Origin: JANWXD01 sp037446115
Lineage (GTDB): Bacteria; Acidobacteriota; Terriglobia; Bryobacterales; Bryobacteraceae
Length of the DNA: 64,000 bases
Reading direction: 5' to 3'
Assembly: GCA_037446115.1 (NCBI GenBank)
Contig: JBBIJF010000008.1
Coordinates: 1-64,000 of the forward strand
The number at the start of each line of letters is the position of its first letter. Position 1 is the stretch's first letter. The notes under the pieces were generated by a model. The model was not told the origin of the DNA. It saw only the letters and a list, made by a program, of their open reading frames with translations, and ran no database searches. This document shows, one piece after another, positions 36,907 to 46,710 of this stretch. Both the position numbers and the translations under genes were made by a program.

Positions 36907-39588
36907 GTGCTTTTCGAGGACTGGGAGCGCATCGCTATGAGCAGGTACGCGAGGAGGATGGCCGTGCAGTACTGGCTTGGCCGGCGGCTTTTCAGGTCTT
37001 GTGCCGCACAGACCCGCGGAGACACAATCCTGGTCCCGTGCGGCGCGCCCTCCGCCAGCCCTCCGGAGGGCTGGACGCCTGCGCGGGGAGCAAGGCTGTG
37101 GGCGCTCGTGCTCGCCGGCGTCGTTGCGGCGCTTCCGGCCGCAGCCCAGCGCGATTTGTCAGGGTCGGTCCGCGTCTGGTTGGCCTTGGAGAAACTCCGA
37201 ACACTAGGCAGCGCCTTGATGATCGCCGCCCATCCGGATGACGAGAATACGAACCTGTTGGCCTATCTGGCCCGCGGGCGAAAGATCACGACCGCCTATC
37301 TTTCGCTCACCCGGGGAGAAGGCGGGCAGAACCTCATCGGACCCGAGCAGGGGGAACTGCTGGGCGTGATTCGCACGCAGGAGTTGCTGGCAGCCCGCCG
37401 CATTGACGGGGCGGAACAATTCTTCACCCGCGCGATTGACTTCGGCTTCTCCAAATCCGCCGAGGAAACCCTGGCCAAGTGGGGACGCGAGACGATTTTG
37501 GGCGACATCGTGCTCGCCATCCGGCGATTCCGGCCGGATGTGATCGTGCTGGTTTTCAGCGGGACGCCGCGGGACGGCCACGGCCATCATCAGGCCTCCG
37601 CGCTGCTCGGCAAAGAGGCTTTTCTGGCGGCAGGCGATCCGTCGCGGTTTCCCGAGCAGCTTTCCCGTGTCCAACCTTGGCGCGCCAGGCGGCTGGTCTG
37701 GAACGTGTTTTTCTGGAGCGAACAGCAGCAAAAACTGGCACAAGAAACGGGAGGCTATGTCGTGGTGGATCCCGGCGAGTACGACCCGGTGCTGGGTTAC
37801 TCCTACGCCGAGATCGCGGGCATGAGCCGTAGCATGCATCGCAGCCAGGGCTTCGGTTCGCCCGAGCGCAGAGGTTCAGTGAAAAACTACCTGGTCCACG
37901 TGGCGGGCGAGCCGGCCAGATCGGACCTTTTCGACGGCGTGGACACGAGCTGGAAGCGGCTGCCGGGAGGTGCGCCGGTGGCAGCCATTCTGGCCGAAGC
38001 CGCTCGCGCGTTCGATGCACGTGCCCCGGAAAAGCTGATCCCGTGGTTGCTCAAGGCACGGCCGCTCATCGAGAGCATCGCCGATCCTTGGGCGAAGCGC
38101 AAGCTGGCCGAACTCGACGAAGCCCTGGGCCTGGCGGCCGGTTTGTGGCTCGATGCCTCCGCCGAGCGATTTCAAGTTGTCCCGGGAGAGAGATTCCGAG
38201 TCGAGCTCGCGGCCGTCAACCGCTCATCGTTTCCGGTCACCCTCGAAGCGGTGAGTCTGGAGGGAGTTGGCGAAGCGCCGGAGCTGAAGCTGAGCCGGCC
38301 GCTCGTGTACAACGAGCCGGTGCGACACACGGCATCGGTCGCCTTGCCGGAAGATCAGCCCTACTCACAACCATTCTGGTTGCGGCAGCCGGCCGGCGGA
38401 GCCGTCTATTCGCTGGCCGATCCTGAACTGGTCAACCGGCCGGACCCCGAACCCGTGCTCCGGGCCCGCTTCCGCCTGCGCTTCGGGGAGCAGACCATCG
38501 AGCTGGTGCGTCCGGTGGCCCACCGTTACGTGGATCGAGCAGTCGGTGAACTGGTGCGGCCGCTCGAGATCGTGCCCCCGGTGTCGGTGCGGCTGGAGAC
38601 CGCGGCGCTCGTGTTTCCGGAGGCCGGGCCCAAAGAGATTGATGCGATGGTGTGGAGCCACACCTCCGGCGTGCGGGGACTGCTCCGGATGGAAGTGCCC
38701 TCCGGTTGGCGCGCCGAACCGGAAGCGGCGGCCTTTGACCTCGAAAACTCCGGAGAGCAAGTGGCGCTGCGGTTCAAGCTGTCGCCCCCGGTTGCGGCTT
38801 CGTCGGGGAGCCTTCGCGCTGTGGCGATCGTGGGAAGCCGCGAGGTTGCTTCCGGCGCGGTTACCATCCGCTACCCGCACATTGAGCCGCAAACGGTGTC
38901 GGTCCCGGCGCGCGCCCGGATCGTGCGTGAGGACATCCGGACGCTGGCGCGGAAGGTGGGCTACGTCATGGGCGCGGGCGATGAAGTGCCCGCGGCGCTG
39001 CGCCAGCTTGGCTGTGAAGTGACCCTGCTTGAAAGCGCGGATCTGGCGCGCGGGGATCTGGACGGCTTCGACGTCATCGTTACGGGCGTGCGCGCCTTCA
39101 ATGTGCGAGCGGACCTGCGAGCCAACTTCCACCGCCTGCTGGCCTACATGGAGCGCGGCGGCACGCTCCTCGTGCAGTACAACGTGCTTCCTTTCGGAGG
39201 CCAGGCGGCGGGCCTGGAGCGGATCGGGCCTTATCCGCTGCGGATCGGGCGGGCCCGCGTTTCGGTGGAAGAAGCACCGGTCCGTTTTCCGGACCCCGAC
39301 CATCCGTTGCTGCGAGCTCCGAACCGCATCACAGCGGCGGATTTCGAGGGATGGATACAAGAGCGCGGGCTGTACTTTGCCTCCGAGTGGGATCCGCGCT
39401 ACCAGCCGCTGTTCGAGTCGCATGATCCGGGAGAAAGTCCGCTCGCCGGCGGCACGCTGGTGGCGCGATACGGGAAAGGAGCTTACGTGTTCACGGCCTA
39501 TTCATGGTTCCGCCAGTTGCCGGCGGGCGTGCCCGGCGCCTACCGCATCTTCGCGAATTTTCTCAGCGCGGCCAAGGTGCTTCCATGA
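36907..39588 (+). CDS. exported PIG-L deacetylase with long C-terminal region
   Basis: An 893-residue protein. A hydrophobic export segment (LWALVLAGVVAALPAAA) is at residues 60-80. The zinc site of the LmbE/PIG-L fold is His109-Pro-Asp-Asp-Glu (AAHPDDEN) with a later GHGHHQASALL. Residues ~430-660 are beta-sandwich-like (NEW3-type pattern). The last 200 (VGYVMGAGDEVPAALRQLGCEVTLL, FDVIVTGVRAFNVRADL, MERGGTLLVQYN) look like a glutamine-amidotransferase/ThuA-like fold. It probably removes acetyl groups from exported sugars. The start is uncertain: GTG 36907 or ATG 36937 (with GGGAG upstream) leave an unusually long stretch before the signal. Confidence 0.82.
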   Translation: MLFEDWERIAMSRYARRMAVQYWLGRRLFRSCAAQTRGDTILVPCGAPSASPPEGWTPARGARLWALVLAGVVAALPAAAQRDLSGSVRVWLALEKLRTLGSALMIAAHPDDENTNLLAYLARGRKITTAYLSLTRGEGGQNLIGPEQGELLGVIRTQELLAARRIDGAEQFFTRAIDFGFSKSAEETLAKWGRETILGDIVLAIRRFRPDVIVLVFSGTPRDGHGHHQASALLGKEAFLAAGDPSRFPEQLSRVQPWRARRLVWNVFFWSEQQQKLAQETGGYVVVDPGEYDPVLGYSYAEIAGMSRSMHRSQGFGSPERRGSVKNYLVHVAGEPARSDLFDGVDTSWKRLPGGAPVAAILAEAARAFDARAPEKLIPWLLKARPLIESIADPWAKRKLAELDEALGLAAGLWLDASAERFQVVPGERFRVELAAVNRSSFPVTLEAVSLEGVGEAPELKLSRPLVYNEPVRHTASVALPEDQPYSQPFWLRQPAGGAVYSLADPELVNRPDPEPVLRARFRLRFGEQTIELVRPVAHRYVDRAVGELVRPLEIVPPVSVRLETAALVFPEAGPKEIDAMVWSHTSGVRGLLRMEVPSGWRAEPEAAAFDLENSGEQVALRFKLSPPVAASSGSLRAVAIVGSREVASGAVTIRYPHIEPQTVSVPARARIVREDIRTLARKVGYVMGAGDEVPAALRQLGCEVTLLESADLARGDLDGFDVIVTGVRAFNVRADLRANFHRLLAYMERGGTLLVQYNVLPFGGQAAGLERIGPYPLRIGRARVSVEEAPVRFPDPDHPLLRAPNRITAADFEGWIQERGLYFASEWDPRYQPLFESHDPGESPLAGGTLVARYGKGAYVFTAYSWFRQLPAGVPGAYRIFANFLSAAKVLP

Positions 39589-39734
39589 ACCGCCTGGACG
39601 TGGAGCGCCCGGAGCTCGCCTCCGACGAGAAGCCTCCCATCCTGGGCACGTGGCGCCGCTTGTACGCGGCAGTGCTGGCGTGGCTGGCGGTGTTGATCGT
39701 CTTGTTCTATCTCTTCAGCGAGGCGTTTGCGCCA
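39585..39734 (+). CDS. 50-residue single-pass membrane protein coupled to symporter
   Basis: The ATG at 39585 overlaps the PIG-L stop, and the TGA ending this frame (39735-39737) overlaps the symporter ATG at 39734, so three genes are translationally coupled. The product has a soluble charged start (MNRLDVERPELASDEKPP) and one membrane segment (LYAAVLAWLAVLIVLFYLF). It is shorter than DUF4212-type small subunits, which have two segments. The likely role is an accessory subunit of the symporter, inferred from coupling alone. Confidence 0.7.
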
Positions 39735-41404
39735 TGAGGCTGCTGGACTGGCTGGTGCTCGGCGGTTCGCTGGTGGCCGTGGTCTCTTACGGCTTGTGGC
39801 GGGGACGCGGCAGCGACACGGTCGGCAAGTACCTGCTGGCGGGAAAGACGATGCCGTGGTACGCCATGGCCCTGTCCATCATGGCGACGCAGGCCAGCGC
39901 CATCACGTTCATCTCCACGACGGGGCAGGCCTACGTGGACGGCATGAGATTCGTTCAGTTTTATTTCGGCCTGCCCCTGGCCATGATCGTGCTTTCGGCC
40001 ACGGCCGTGCCGATTTTTCACCGGGCGGGCGTCTACACAGCCTACGAGTACCTGGAGCGGCGGTTCGACGCGAAGACGCGCGTGCTGGTGAGTCTGATCT
40101 TTCTCATCCAACGCGGGCTGGCAGTGGGAGTGGCTCTGTACGCCCCGGCGGTGGTGCTTACGGTGATCCTCGGGTGGCCGGACCGGCTCACGACGGTGGT
40201 GATGGGTTCTCTGGTCGTGCTGTACACGACACTCGGCGGCATCAAGGCGGTGACGTGGACGGACTTTCAACAGATGCTGATTATGACGGCAGGAATCGTC
40301 GCCGCTCTGGCGACCGCCGTTTTTCTGTTGCCCGACCAGGTCTCCTTTGGGGATGCGCTCACTGTGGCGGGCGCCGCCGGCCGTCTGAACGCCGTCACCA
40401 CCCGCTTCGACTGGAACGACCGTTACAACCTGTGGAGCGGCCTGATCGGGGGCATGTTTCTGGCTTTGTCGTACTTCGGCTGCGACCAGTCGCAAGTGCA
40501 ACGCTATCTGACCGGGAAATCCATCGCCCAGAGCCGGCTGAGTCTGCTGTTCAACGCCGTGGCGAAAGTCCCCATGCAGTTTTTCATCCTGTTCACCGGG
40601 GCCATCGTTTTTGCGTTTTACACCTTCGAGAAGCCGCCGCTGCTGTTCCAGCCGGTGACGCTCGAACGGATGCGGCACGAGCGCGGATTTGAAGAGGTTG
40701 AGCGCCGCTACGAAGCCGCGTTCGCCCGGCGCAAGGAAGCGGCCGCACAACTCCTCGAGGCGCGCCGGAACGGCGACGTGGCGGCGCGTGCGGAGCGCGT
40801 GCGCGAGTACCGCGAAGCACACCGGCTCTTTGAAGAGGCCCGTAGCCAGGCTGCACGGTTTGCAGAAAGCCGCGGAATTTCCGGCGTGAACGATACCAAC
40901 TATATCTTTCTCACGTTCGTGACGCGCTACATGCCGGCAGGGGTGGTGGGTCTGATCATGGCGGCGATCTTCGCTGCGGCGATGTCGTCCATTTCCGCCG
41001 AGATCAACTCTCTGGCGACGGTCACTGTCGTGGATCTGTACCGGCGCCATATCCGCCGCCAGGCTCCTGACAGCCACTACCTGAAGGCAGCCAAACTGGC
41101 CACCCTGTTCTGGGGCGCCTACGCCGTCCTGACAGCGGAGTTCGGCGCCAGTCTGGGGGCGCTGATCGAGGCGGTTAACATGGTGGGCTCGTTTTTCTAC
41201 GGGGGCATGCTTGGGGTCTTCATCCTGGCCTTCTATTTCCCGCGCGTGACGGCGAACGCAGCCTTTGCGGGGGTGCTGATGGGCGAGGCGGCGATCCTGC
41301 TCACGTGGCGGCTCACGGGCGTTTCCTTCCTCTGGTACAACGTGATCGGCTGTGTGGTCGTGGTGGCGGCCGGAGTGCTGCTGTCGCGGCGGCCGATGAA
41401 TTGA
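39734..41404 (+). CDS. sodium:solute symporter (SSS family)
   Basis: A 556-residue permease with about 13 membrane segments. Family features are the front LVLGGSLVAVVSYGLWRGRGSDTVGKYLLAGKTMPW, ALSIMATQASAITFISTTGQAY in segment two, and GGIKAVTWTDFQQMLIM. A charged cytoplasmic insert of about 80 residues (roughly 310-390; ERRYEAAFARRKEAAAQLLEARR) is predicted to be coiled coil. Sugars, sialic acid or organic acids are typical cargo. It is coupled to the 50-residue protein and follows a deacetylase, so a deacetylated sugar is a reasonable guess. Confidence 0.9.
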   Translation: MRLLDWLVLGGSLVAVVSYGLWRGRGSDTVGKYLLAGKTMPWYAMALSIMATQASAITFISTTGQAYVDGMRFVQFYFGLPLAMIVLSATAVPIFHRAGVYTAYEYLERRFDAKTRVLVSLIFLIQRGLAVGVALYAPAVVLTVILGWPDRLTTVVMGSLVVLYTTLGGIKAVTWTDFQQMLIMTAGIVAALATAVFLLPDQVSFGDALTVAGAAGRLNAVTTRFDWNDRYNLWSGLIGGMFLALSYFGCDQSQVQRYLTGKSIAQSRLSLLFNAVAKVPMQFFILFTGAIVFAFYTFEKPPLLFQPVTLERMRHERGFEEVERRYEAAFARRKEAAAQLLEARRNGDVAARAERVREYREAHRLFEEARSQAARFAESRGISGVNDTNYIFLTFVTRYMPAGVVGLIMAAIFAAAMSSISAEINSLATVTVVDLYRRHIRRQAPDSHYLKAAKLATLFWGAYAVLTAEFGASLGALIEAVNMVGSFFYGGMLGVFILAFYFPRVTANAAFAGVLMGEAAILLTWRLTGVSFLWYNVIGCVVVVAAGVLLSRRPMN

Positions 41405-41479
41405 CCCGGGCGGAATCGGGTTCCCGGCGGATCCGGTTCGCGGCGGGCCCGTGGCGGTTCTTGCGGCTTTCGACCGGCC

Positions 41480-43060
41480 TCACGCTGCCCGCACTTGCGC
41501 GGCGATCTCCCGCAGCGCAGGCAGCACGTCGCCGGCAGGCACGGCTTCGGCCCCGCGGCGCCCGAGACCGAAATACAGCTTCCGGTAGAGCGGATACAGT
41601 CGCTCGTAGACCGCGTTCTCCTGCGGATCGGGTTCCACGGTGCGGTAGCGCGGGCACAAGGCATCCTGAGCTTCTTCGATGGTGGAAAACGCGCCGGCGG
41701 CCAGGAAGGCGAAGATCGCTGAACCCAGACTGGTCACCTCGCTTTCGGGGACAAGCACCGGCTTGTTGAACACGTTGGCGTAAACCCGGTTCAGGGTTTC
41801 GTTTTTCGGGGGGATGCCTCCGCCGTTGATCACACGCCGAATCGGCACGCCGTGCTCGGCCATCCGTTCCAGGATGACGCGGGTGTGGAAGGCGGTTCCT
41901 TCGATGGCAGCGAACAGCTCGTCCTGGGCGCTGTGCGTCAGATTCCAGCCGAGGGTCACGCCGCCGAGCTCGGCATTGACGAGGACGGTACGATCGCCAT
42001 TGTCCCAGGTGAGGCGGAGCAGACCGGTCTGGCCTGCGCGGTAGCGCTCCAGGCCGTCCGACAGGCTCGCCACGGTGGTTCCGGCGCGGCGGGCAATGGC
42101 GTCGAAGATGTCGCCCGTGGCGGACAGTCCCGCTTCGATACCGTAGTAGCCGGGGTGGATCGAGCCTTTCACGATTCCGCAGACGCCGGGGATCAAGCCC
42201 ACCTGGCGCGCGATGGCCATGATGCAGGTGGAGGTGCCGACCACGTTGACCACGTCTCCTTCGCGGATACCGGCTCCGATCGCATCCCAGTGGGCGTCGA
42301 AGGCGCCGATGGGGATCGGGATACCCGCGCGCAGACCGAGCTTTCCGGCCCACTCCTCGCAGAGGCGGCCGGCGATCTGATCCGAGGTCCCATAGCGACC
42401 CGTGAGCCTGGCTCGGACGCCGGCGAGCAGCGGGTCCACCTTGATGAGAAAGTCGTCCGGGGGGAGTCCGCCGAGGCTCTCGTTCCACATCCACTTGTGG
42501 CCCATGGCGCAGATGCTGCGAGGCACCTGGGCGAGATCGCGGATGCCGCACAGCACGGCCGCCACCATGTCGCAGTGTTCGAGGGCGGTCACCATGCGCC
42601 CGCGTTTGTCGGGGTTGTGGCGCAGCCAGTGCAGGAGCTTGGAAAAGCCCCATTCGGAGGAGTAGACCCCGCCGCACCATTCAATGTGCGGGAGCTTTTC
42701 CCGATGGGCGACCTCGGTGATGAGAGCCGCCTCTTTCTTGGCGCGGTGGTCACACCACAGGTAGTATTCGTCCAGCGGCTCGAGCCCTTCGCCCACCGGC
42801 ACCACTGTGGAGCCGGTGGTGTCGAGTGCGATGGCCTCCACGCTGCGGCCGTCCGTGCCCGCAGCCTCCAGGGCCTTGCGCATGGCCTCCGCCAGCGCCC
42901 GCATATGGTCCTCGTGGCGCTGGGTGGCATGATCCGGATCTTCTTTTTTTCGGAACAGCGGATACTCGGCCGTCGCGGATCCGAGCCGCCCGCGGCGGCT
43001 GTCCACGATCGAAACCCGCACGCTCAAGGTGCCGAAATCCACGCCTGCAACGACAGCCAT
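41480..43060 (-). CDS. araB: ribulokinase-like FGGY carbohydrate kinase
   Basis: A 526-residue kinase of the AraB type. The front (VVAGVDFGTLSVRVSIVDS) is the ATPase phosphate-1 motif, with EAIALDTTGSTVVPV and the catalytic-Asp motif GAFDAHWDAIGAG. The adenosine-binding motif RVINGGGIPPKNETLNRVYANVFNKPVLVPES is close to AraB. Length matches AraB (about 560) better than xylulokinase (about 490). GAGGT precedes the ATG. It is the last gene of the LacI-controlled run. L-ribulose is the likely substrate, but the upstream isomerase is not a standard AraA. Confidence 0.88.
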   Translation of the reverse strand: MAVVAGVDFGTLSVRVSIVDSRRGRLGSATAEYPLFRKKEDPDHATQRHEDHMRALAEAMRKALEAAGTDGRSVEAIALDTTGSTVVPVGEGLEPLDEYYLWCDHRAKKEAALITEVAHREKLPHIEWCGGVYSSEWGFSKLLHWLRHNPDKRGRMVTALEHCDMVAAVLCGIRDLAQVPRSICAMGHKWMWNESLGGLPPDDFLIKVDPLLAGVRARLTGRYGTSDQIAGRLCEEWAGKLGLRAGIPIPIGAFDAHWDAIGAGIREGDVVNVVGTSTCIMAIARQVGLIPGVCGIVKGSIHPGYYGIEAGLSATGDIFDAIARRAGTTVASLSDGLERYRAGQTGLLRLTWDNGDRTVLVNAELGGVTLGWNLTHSAQDELFAAIEGTAFHTRVILERMAEHGVPIRRVINGGGIPPKNETLNRVYANVFNKPVLVPESEVTSLGSAIFAFLAAGAFSTIEEAQDALCPRYRTVEPDPQENAVYERLYPLYRKLYFGLGRRGAEAVPAGDVLPALREIAAQVRAA

Positions 43061-43118
43061 CTTGCGACCTCACTTTGTAGACGATTCGCTCAGAGAAAAT
43101 CCGGACCGGAGACGGCGG

Positions 43119-44528
43119 CTATTGGTGCCAGTAAATTTCCCAGCCGAGATACCGTCTGCCCGCCTCGTAAACCATCGAAGCCACGTGGGAGAGATTCGCC
43201 GCCACGTGGTGCTCGAAGCCGTTCTCACAGATGTAGCGGAGCAACTCCTGCAGGCGCGGAATCTCCACGACGCCCGCGCCGCCGAAGGTCTCCAGCGGGT
43301 CTTCGGTAAAGCGGCCCTCGCCGACGTAGGCCGAGATCACGCCCTTGCGGTCGTTGGTCGAAACCCGCAGGTAAGTCATGGGCCCGGGCTTCACGCGGCC
43401 GACCACGGTCCCGAACGTCCGTTCCTTGCCCACCGTACCGGCGATGATTTCCTGGAAGTCCATACGGAAATCCTCGAAAAAGTGCTTCGGCAAATTGCTG
43501 CAATGGAAGCAGACGGCTTTGTCAGGGTCGTCGCCATAGTTGTTGTTCCAGTCGAGCAAGGCGCTCGGGGTCTGGGAGGCGAGGGCCAGAGCGTACATGG
43601 CCACCGTGCCGCACACGTCCACTTCGCAAGCGCTCGGCATGAGCTGATTACTCATCATGCTCATGACCGTACAGGGAACGACTCCGAAGTACTCTTCAAT
43701 GGCGGTCCAGCACTGCACGGCGCTGATGGTGACGTCCGTTTCCTTCATCCACCGTTCGATGACGGCCGCCAGCTTGGCCATCTTGAGCAGCGACTCCTCC
43801 GGGATGCCCTGCGTGGAGACGTATCCGCGGATGGCCGCCAGTTTCTGCTGGGCCGCCTCGTCGTTGTCCTTCATGCGCTGGATGCGGCCGAGAATCTCCG
43901 ACAGATCCACGGTCTCGACGTCAATGCCGTAGGCTTCGAGGATCTTCTCGCTGTAGCGCACTGTATTGAAGGCCGCCGGGCGCGCGCCGATCGAACCGAT
44001 GCGCACCTTGCGCAGGCCGTTCACCACGCGGCAGACGCCGGCGAACCACTCCAGGTCCTTGCGAAACGCTTCGGAATCGGGCGCTACGGTGTGCAATCTG
44101 GTGAGCGAGTATGGGATGCCGTACTGCGTCAGGTTGTTGCACACCGACATCTTGCCGCAGAAACTGTCCCGGCGGTCGCGAATCGTCATGCGCCCGGCCG
44201 TATCCGGCGTGGCCTGCACCAGCACGGGCACCTTCAGGTCCGCCAGACGCAGGGTTTCGGCGATCGCCCGTTCGTCTCCGAAGTTGGGCAGGGAGACGAT
44301 GACGCCGTCAATTTCATCACGGTGTTTGCGGAACAGTTCGGCGCACTTTTTGGCTTCCGCACGGGTTTCGACGGCGCCGAACTTTGTGTCTTCCGGGCCC
44401 GGGCAAACGACGCCCATGCCCGCTGTTTCCAGTACCCGGATCATCTCCTCGCGGCCGGCCTTGGCCAGATGATCGGGGAAAAAGCCGCGGTTGCCCACGA
44501 TGAGGCCGAAAGTCATTCGTCTTGGCAT
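43119..44528 (-). CDS. L-fucose/L-arabinose isomerase family protein
   Basis: A 469-residue protein of the fucose-isomerase-like fold (COG2407 type): TFGLIVGNRGFFPDHLAKAGREEMI, VIVSLPNFGDERAIAETLRLADLKVPVLVQATPD, CNNLTQYGIPYSLTRLHTVAPDSEAF, and a C-terminal half with LMPSACEVDVCGTVAMYALALAS and FHCSNLPKHFF. Glu and Asp in these motifs are manganese ligands in the family. It converts an aldose to a ketose, fitting the ribulokinase-like gene 58 bases downstream. The exact sugar (arabinose, fucose or another) is undetermined. A weak ribosome-binding site leaves ATG 44516 as a start option. Confidence 0.87.
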   Translation of the reverse strand: MPRRMTFGLIVGNRGFFPDHLAKAGREEMIRVLETAGMGVVCPGPEDTKFGAVETRAEAKKCAELFRKHRDEIDGVIVSLPNFGDERAIAETLRLADLKVPVLVQATPDTAGRMTIRDRRDSFCGKMSVCNNLTQYGIPYSLTRLHTVAPDSEAFRKDLEWFAGVCRVVNGLRKVRIGSIGARPAAFNTVRYSEKILEAYGIDVETVDLSEILGRIQRMKDNDEAAQQKLAAIRGYVSTQGIPEESLLKMAKLAAVIERWMKETDVTISAVQCWTAIEEYFGVVPCTVMSMMSNQLMPSACEVDVCGTVAMYALALASQTPSALLDWNNNYGDDPDKAVCFHCSNLPKHFFEDFRMDFQEIIAGTVGKERTFGTVVGRVKPGPMTYLRVSTNDRKGVISAYVGEGRFTEDPLETFGGAGVVEIPRLQELLRYICENGFEHHVAANLSHVASMVYEAGRRYLGWEIYWHQ

Positions 44529-44572
44529 AAGGTTTGATTGTAAGCCCTTTCAGCAGCGTTGTCAGCTCCGTC

Positions 44573-46687
44573 CTAATGTTCTTCCACTATGGCAAGGTCC
44601 CAAGGGCCGAGCGTGAGGGCTGCTCCGCGGGAAACCGGACGATCCGTGAGCAGCTCGCGCCCTTCGCGGTACGGATACGTCAAGGACTGGGACTGGCCTG
44701 AAAAATTCAGATAAAAGTGCAGGGTGCGGCCAGCCCGGTTCACACCGTGCTTGACCCGCACGGGCGGCGGTAGCTGCTGATCGGGGCCGGTGAGCCCGGC
44801 GAGCAGCAGGACCTCCGCCAGCACTTTCTGCTGCAGTTCGTCGGAGAGGAACGTTCCCTGGTAGGTCAGCGTTCCTTTTCCGAAGCGGTTGCGGGTGAGC
44901 GCGGGATACTTTCCAAAGAACGGATGATCATACCAGGCAAGTGGCTGGGCGCTCTCCGGGATGATCATTTCGGCCCAGACCGAGACGCGGTTGTGCTCCC
45001 CGGCGCCGTAGGGGTCGCCTTTCAGCGCGAGCGGCTGCGCCACGCTCGAGAACTCCTGATAGGAAAAGCCGGCCGGTTCCCGGAGCGGTCCCGGCGCGCG
45101 TGTCCAGCGTACGGTGGAGTACTCATTGGCAAAACCGCTCTTGAAAGACAGCACCAAGTGCCCGCCGTCTTTGACATACGCCGCCAGCCTGCCGAGCAAT
45201 TCATCGGAGGCCACATAAAGCGGCGGCACCACCAGCACTTTGTAACGGCCGAGATCCTGCGTCTCGGGGAAAACGAAATCCACCTCGACGTTGAGCCGAT
45301 AAAGGGCCCGGTACATCTGCTGGAGGACGGTCATGTAGTTGACGCGGTCGTCAAACGGCATGAAACGGAGAGCGTGATAGGAATCCACACTGGCGAGGAT
45401 GGCGACGAGGTTGTGTTTTCTCAGGTCTACCAGCCGGGGGCCCAGTCGTTTGAGTTCACCGGCGATGCGCGAGACCTCACGGTAGACCCGGTTCGGTTCG
45501 AGGTCGTGGGAAAGCACTCCTTTCCAGTAGGTTTCCTGCCCGTAGTGCAGTGAGTGCCAGTGCCAGTAGGCGACCATATTGGCTCCCGTCGCAAAGTGAG
45601 CGAAGGCGCTCAAGCGCAGCTGGCCGTCGTAGGGAGGGAACTGTGTACGGGAATCCCAGCCAATGGTCTGGGCGTTCGTCTCGGTGACCAGGTAGCTTTG
45701 GCTCTTGAGCGAACGGCACAGGTCTCCAGAAAGGCTGATGGCTGCTCCGTCGAGCTCGTCCTGGACGGCGTGATAGGGATTGACGGCCGCAATATCCAGG
45801 TGGCGGGCGATGGCGGGCTGATCCACGTCCGTACGTACGCCGCCGACAAAGTTGTGCGTGATGAACTGATCCGGCCGTTTGTGCCGGCGCACGATCGCCG
45901 CCTGCCAGGCCAGGAAATCGGTCACCGTCTGGCGCTGGAAACGTTCCCACTCGAGCTTGTAGCCCGGGTTGAGGATGCCGGCGCGGGGAGGGAACTCGTC
46001 CCAGTCATTGACGAGCTGCCCCCAATAGGCGAGGCCCCAGAGGCGGTTCAGTGTGGCAGTGGTTTTGAATTTGCGCCTCAGGTAGTTGACAAAGTCTGCA
46101 TGCATGTGCGCGGCGCCCGAGGGGTTAGGATGCGTTTCGTTGTCAATCTGGTAGCCGATGACGGCGGGGTGATCTTTGAAGCGCGACACGATCTGCCGGA
46201 TGATCCGCTCGGCGTAGTAGCGGTACACCGGATGCGTGAGGTCCATGTTTTGCCGCGGCCCGTAGGCGCCCCCCGGCGCCGAGCCCGGGTAGGTGGGCTG
46301 CGTTCGCACCACCAGCGGAGGTGCTTCCGTGAGATGGTTCACCAGGATTTCCGGGTGCTTTCGGTAAAGCCAGGGCGGGATGGAATAGGTGGGTGTTCCG
46401 AGGATGACTTTGATCCCGGCTTTGTGCAGGCGATTGAGGATCCGCTCCATCCAATCAAATTCAAATTCGCCGTCACGCGGCTCCCAGTTCGTCCAGGTGG
46501 ACTCGCCGAGCCGAACCACATTGATGCCGGCACTCTCCATGAGCCGGACGTCCTCTTCCAGCCGTTCGTAGGGCATGTACTCGTGGTAGTAGGAGACTCC
46601 GTACAGGAGCGTGTCGAACGGGCGCGGCTGGGCGAGCAGGGGCGTCCCGGCAAGAAAGATGGAAAAGGCCACTGTCTTCCCGTGCAT
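44573..46687 (-). CDS. exported GH42 beta-galactosidase-like enzyme
   Basis: A 704-residue glycoside hydrolase. Signal peptide residues 1-20 (MHGKTVAFSIFLAGTPLLAQ). The GH42 TIM barrel shows YGVSYYHEYMPYERLEEDVRLMESAGINVVRLGESTW, acid/base Glu184 (IGYQIDNETHPN) and nucleophile Glu336 (YLVTETNAQTIGW). The trimerisation-like domain begins near residue 450 (HNLVAILASVDSYHALRF), followed by a beta C-terminal domain. GGAGG is eight bases before the ATG at 46687; the longer frame to 46936 crosses into the upstream gene. It likely acts on galactosides in the periplasm or outside, feeding the isomerase and kinase. Confidence 0.93.
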   Translation of the reverse strand: MHGKTVAFSIFLAGTPLLAQPRPFDTLLYGVSYYHEYMPYERLEEDVRLMESAGINVVRLGESTWTNWEPRDGEFEFDWMERILNRLHKAGIKVILGTPTYSIPPWLYRKHPEILVNHLTEAPPLVVRTQPTYPGSAPGGAYGPRQNMDLTHPVYRYYAERIIRQIVSRFKDHPAVIGYQIDNETHPNPSGAAHMHADFVNYLRRKFKTTATLNRLWGLAYWGQLVNDWDEFPPRAGILNPGYKLEWERFQRQTVTDFLAWQAAIVRRHKRPDQFITHNFVGGVRTDVDQPAIARHLDIAAVNPYHAVQDELDGAAISLSGDLCRSLKSQSYLVTETNAQTIGWDSRTQFPPYDGQLRLSAFAHFATGANMVAYWHWHSLHYGQETYWKGVLSHDLEPNRVYREVSRIAGELKRLGPRLVDLRKHNLVAILASVDSYHALRFMPFDDRVNYMTVLQQMYRALYRLNVEVDFVFPETQDLGRYKVLVVPPLYVASDELLGRLAAYVKDGGHLVLSFKSGFANEYSTVRWTRAPGPLREPAGFSYQEFSSVAQPLALKGDPYGAGEHNRVSVWAEMIIPESAQPLAWYDHPFFGKYPALTRNRFGKGTLTYQGTFLSDELQQKVLAEVLLLAGLTGPDQQLPPPVRVKHGVNRAGRTLHFYLNFSGQSQSLTYPYREGRELLTDRPVSRGAALTLGPWDLAIVEEH

Positions 46688-46710
46688 TGTTAAAACCTCC
46701 AAGCTCCGGC

